A stretch of DNA of 7,306 bases from CAYYHA01 sp964471535 (lineage in GTDB: Bacteria; Myxococcota; Myxococcia; SLRQ01). Positions 5,806 to 7,306 of this stretch are shown piece after piece. The DNA is taken from NCBI GenBank assembly GCA_964471535.1, contig CAYYHA010000220.1, positions 1 to 7,306 on the forward strand. The letters are read 5' to 3'. Position 1 is the first letter of the stretch. Each line of letters opens with the position of its first letter. The notes beneath the pieces are model-generated. The model made no database searches. It was not told the DNA's origin and saw only the letters and a list, made by a program, of their open reading frames with translations. The position numbers and the translations under genes were made by a program.

Positions 5806-6895
5806 GACCGCTTCCGTCGGAGGTTCCGGGAAGAGCACGCTCGGGCTCGGCGGCGGGGTCTTCGGTGCGGCCGGGAGGGCGAGGCGCCGGCGCGGTGCGG
5901 GAGGCCGCCTCCGGCGACACCCCGCGTCGGGCAGTGGGCCGCGGGCCGGGAAAGACCCAGAACCACCCGGCGGTGAACAGTGCGAGCAGCCCCGCTGCGG
6001 CCGCGCCGCTGCGCAGGCCCTCCCTGGGATCGAAGGCGACGGGCGCGCCGGGGCGGAGCGGCTCGACCCGGGGCCCCTGCCGGCCGGTGAGGGGCGCGGT
6101 CTGCCGCGCGAAGCTGCGCAGGAGGGGAACGAGCAACAGGCCCCCGATCCCGAGCACGGTCAGCAAGGCAGGCAGCTGATCGAGGGTCGCCGCCTCGAGC
6201 GGTGCCGCGGGGGCGCCGTGCCCCGCGGCCCACCACAGCAGGAGCGCGGCGCCGTTGTTCACCGCATGCGCGAGGATGCTCGCCCACAGCGATCCTGTCC
6301 GGAGCACGAGCCACCCGAAGAGGAGGCCCAGCTCGAAGCGCGGCACGAGGCCGATGGGATCGAGGTGGAGCAGGGAGAAGAGCGCGGCGGTGACGACGAG
6401 CCCTCGCCCGGTGCCGAGGCGGGCACAGAGGTGGGGCTGCAGGAGCCCGCGGAAGAGCACCTCCTCACCGAGCGGCGCCAACCCCGCCACCCCCACGGTG
6501 AGCAGTGCGAAGCGCAGGCCCGTCTCCTGGCCGAGGAGCGCATCCACGTCCATCCAGTGCAGCGCGTCGGGGAGCAGGAGGTCGAGGACCCCCATCAGTC
6601 CGCCGGCGAAGGCGTAGTTGACGGCGGAGAGGAGCAGCACCTGCAGCAGCAGCCCGGCGGGCAGGGGGGTGCGAAGACCGAAGAGTGCGGTCGGTTTCAG
6701 GTTGTAGGCGCGGGCGAGCAGCAGCGGCGGGACGAGGAAGACCCAAAGCTCGGTGAGCCACACCCCGTAGGCCAGATCGAGCGACTGCGCCGTCGCGCCC
6801 GCGAGGAGGAAGGTCAGGGCGGTCGCAACGAGGAGCGGGACCGCCGGGAGGTTGCGCAGCACCTCCGAGGGGTCCGGCGAGGGGGACGCATGCAT
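5798..6895 (-). CDS. CPBP family intramembrane glutamic/metalloprotease (CAAX/Abi type)
   Basis: The 365-residue product has about eight to nine hydrophobic segments and all three CPBP motifs: 'EEVLFR' at 144-149, 'FSLLH' at 173-177 and 'HAVNN' at 210-214. These supply the catalytic glutamates and histidines inside the membrane. Relatives include Rce1-type prenyl-protein proteases and bacteriocin-immunity or abortive-infection proteins. The substrate cannot be read from sequence. Beyond the core, residues 283-315 add a further membrane helix ('AAAGLLALFTAGWFWVF' region), and 317-365 form a Pro/Arg/Ala-rich, probably disordered tail. ATG 6895 is chosen because the protein then begins just before the first helix; the frame stays open to 7216, but that extension is low-complexity and lies opposite another gene. 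There is no Shine-Dalgarno sequence before ATG 6895 (the preceding bases are CT-rich), so a leaderless transcript is possible. It converges on the small coupled gene with interlocked stops. Confidence 0.92.
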   Translation of the reverse strand: MHASPSPDPSEVLRNLPAVPLLVATALTFLLAGATAQSLDLAYGVWLTELWVFLVPPLLLARAYNLKPTALFGLRTPLPAGLLLQVLLLSAVNYAFAGGLMGVLDLLLPDALHWMDVDALLGQETGLRFALLTVGVAGLAPLGEEVLFRGLLQPHLCARLGTGRGLVVTAALFSLLHLDPIGLVPRFELGLLFGWLVLRTGSLWASILAHAVNNGAALLLWWAAGHGAPAAPLEAATLDQLPALLTVLGIGGLLLVPLLRSFARQTAPLTGRQGPRVEPLRPGAPVAFDPREGLRSGAAAAGLLALFTAGWFWVFPGPRPTARRGVSPEAASRTAPAPRPPGRTEDPAAEPERALPGTSDGSGPR

Positions 6896-6945
6896 CGGGA
6901 GGAGGAGGGTAGCGGGTCGGGCGGCCGCGTGCCAGAGTCCTGCCC

Positions 6946-7306
6946 GTGCAGCGTCGGGAAGTGGAGGCCTGGGTGTGCGTCGCGGATGCGTCGCTCCGCG
7001 CGCTCTGCGTGCGGGCACTCGAGCACCTCGCCCTGCCACAGGCGGCTCCGGCCGCGGAGCGCCTGGCGCAGCGGGATCCCGGTGCGCTCCCCCGCCGGCG
7101 GGCGCCCCTGGTCCTCGCCGACCTCTCGGGTTTGGGGCGTTCCGTGCCGCCGGTCGCGGGCGAGGCGCTGCCACTCGCCGCGCGGCGACCGTGGGAGGAG
7201 CTGTGGCTCGTGGCACCGGGGCTCAGTGTGCCGGATGTGCTCCGCCTCGCCCGCGCCGGGGCGAGTGAGGTGTGCACGCGGGTGCCGCCCTCCGCCTCGG
7301 CTCTGG
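6946..7306 (+). CDS. Degenerate receiver-domain regulator, N-terminal fragment (3' truncated)
   Basis: An open frame with strong third-position G/C runs from TAG at 6910-6912 to the window edge without a stop. From GTG 6946 it gives 120 residues. The pattern resembles a two-component receiver domain: beta-1 and loop 'WVCVADASLR' (9-18), a helix 'LRALCVRALEHL' (17-28), 'APLVLADLSGLG' (53-64) at the phospho-acceptor position with Asp59, then 'ELWLVAPG' (85-92), and 'LRLARAGASEVCTRVPP' (99-115) where active receivers have a GA...KP stretch. The first acidic pair is reduced to Ala-Asp, the usual Thr/Ser is Ala90, and the conserved Lys is Arg112, so normal phosphorylation is doubtful. An output domain, perhaps DNA-binding as in NtrC-type regulators, would lie beyond the edge. 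The start is uncertain: no ribosome site fits GTG 6946 well, and GTG 6961 is an alternative. It is divergent from the CPBP gene with only 50 bases between. Confidence 0.72.
   Translation, partial: MQRREVEAWVCVADASLRALCVRALEHLALPQAAPAAERLAQRDPGALPRRRAPLVLADLSGLGRSVPPVAGEALPLAARRPWEELWLVAPGLSVPDVLRLARAGASEVCTRVPPSASAL

Noticed and set aside
6896..7216. N-terminal extension of the CPBP protease by 107 residues
   Set aside because: The extension is Ala/Pro/Arg/Gly low complexity, lies opposite the receiver-like gene that has good coding bias, and the first membrane helix follows soon after ATG 6895.
6852..7268. 138-codon plus-strand frame over the right edge
   Set aside because: It is the neighbouring frame of the receiver-like gene; its translation is Gly/Arg/Ala-rich, while the frame from 6946 has ordered hydrophobic patterning and G/C at third positions.

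Overview
The window is very GC-rich (about 70% by eye, with strong G/C preference at third codon positions), and its genes are tightly packed with short or overlapping junctions. The gene content fits a high-GC Gram-negative bacterium, probably a myxobacterium or other deltaproteobacterial-type lineage: an EngB GTPase, predicted lipoproteins, a lipid-anchored subtilase, a YqjD/YqjE-type membrane gene cluster and a receiver-like regulator. The lineage is an inference from style and content. No rRNA, tRNA, CRISPR array, insertion sequence or integrase is visible.

Layout. Bases 1-386 (+) hold the 3' end of a membrane protein that looks like the C-terminus of a ResB-type cytochrome c biogenesis protein. 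Bases 469-1080 (+) encode the ribosome-assembly GTPase EngB, followed 17 bases later by an unrecognised exported, possibly lipid-anchored protein (1098-1670). A GC-rich hairpin at about 1676-1719 separates this rightward group from a leftward cluster of five small genes (3443 down to 1738). These encode a two-helix YqjE/DUF1469-like protein, a DUF3618-like protein, a DUF883/ElaB-like protein, a 135-residue protein of similar build and a YtxH-like protein. All carry glycine/alanine-rich membrane helices, and most have a charged helical part as well.

A 347-base divergent intergenic region (3444-3790) with several short direct repeats separates that cluster from a rightward pair. The first is a 594-residue S8 subtilase with a lipobox at its N-terminus and about five membrane segments after the protease domain (3791-5575). 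The second is a 76-residue predicted small beta-rich protein translationally coupled to it by a TGATG junction (5575-5805). Converging on this pair, with stop codons interlocked within 8 bp, is a leftward CPBP (CAAX/Abi-type) intramembrane metalloprotease (6895-5798). Only 50 bp from its start and divergent to it, a rightward gene begins near 6946 and runs off the window. Its start of 120 residues reads like a degenerate response-regulator receiver domain.

How they might work together (inference): much of the window concerns the envelope, with a stress-type membrane-helix cluster, a membrane-tethered subtilase with a small partner, and an intramembrane protease. The sequence does not show that they form one pathway. 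The least ordinary items are the subtilase with both a lipid anchor and a polytopic C-terminus, the 119-base out-of-frame overlap between the first two genes of the membrane-helix cluster, and the degenerate receiver gene at the right edge.
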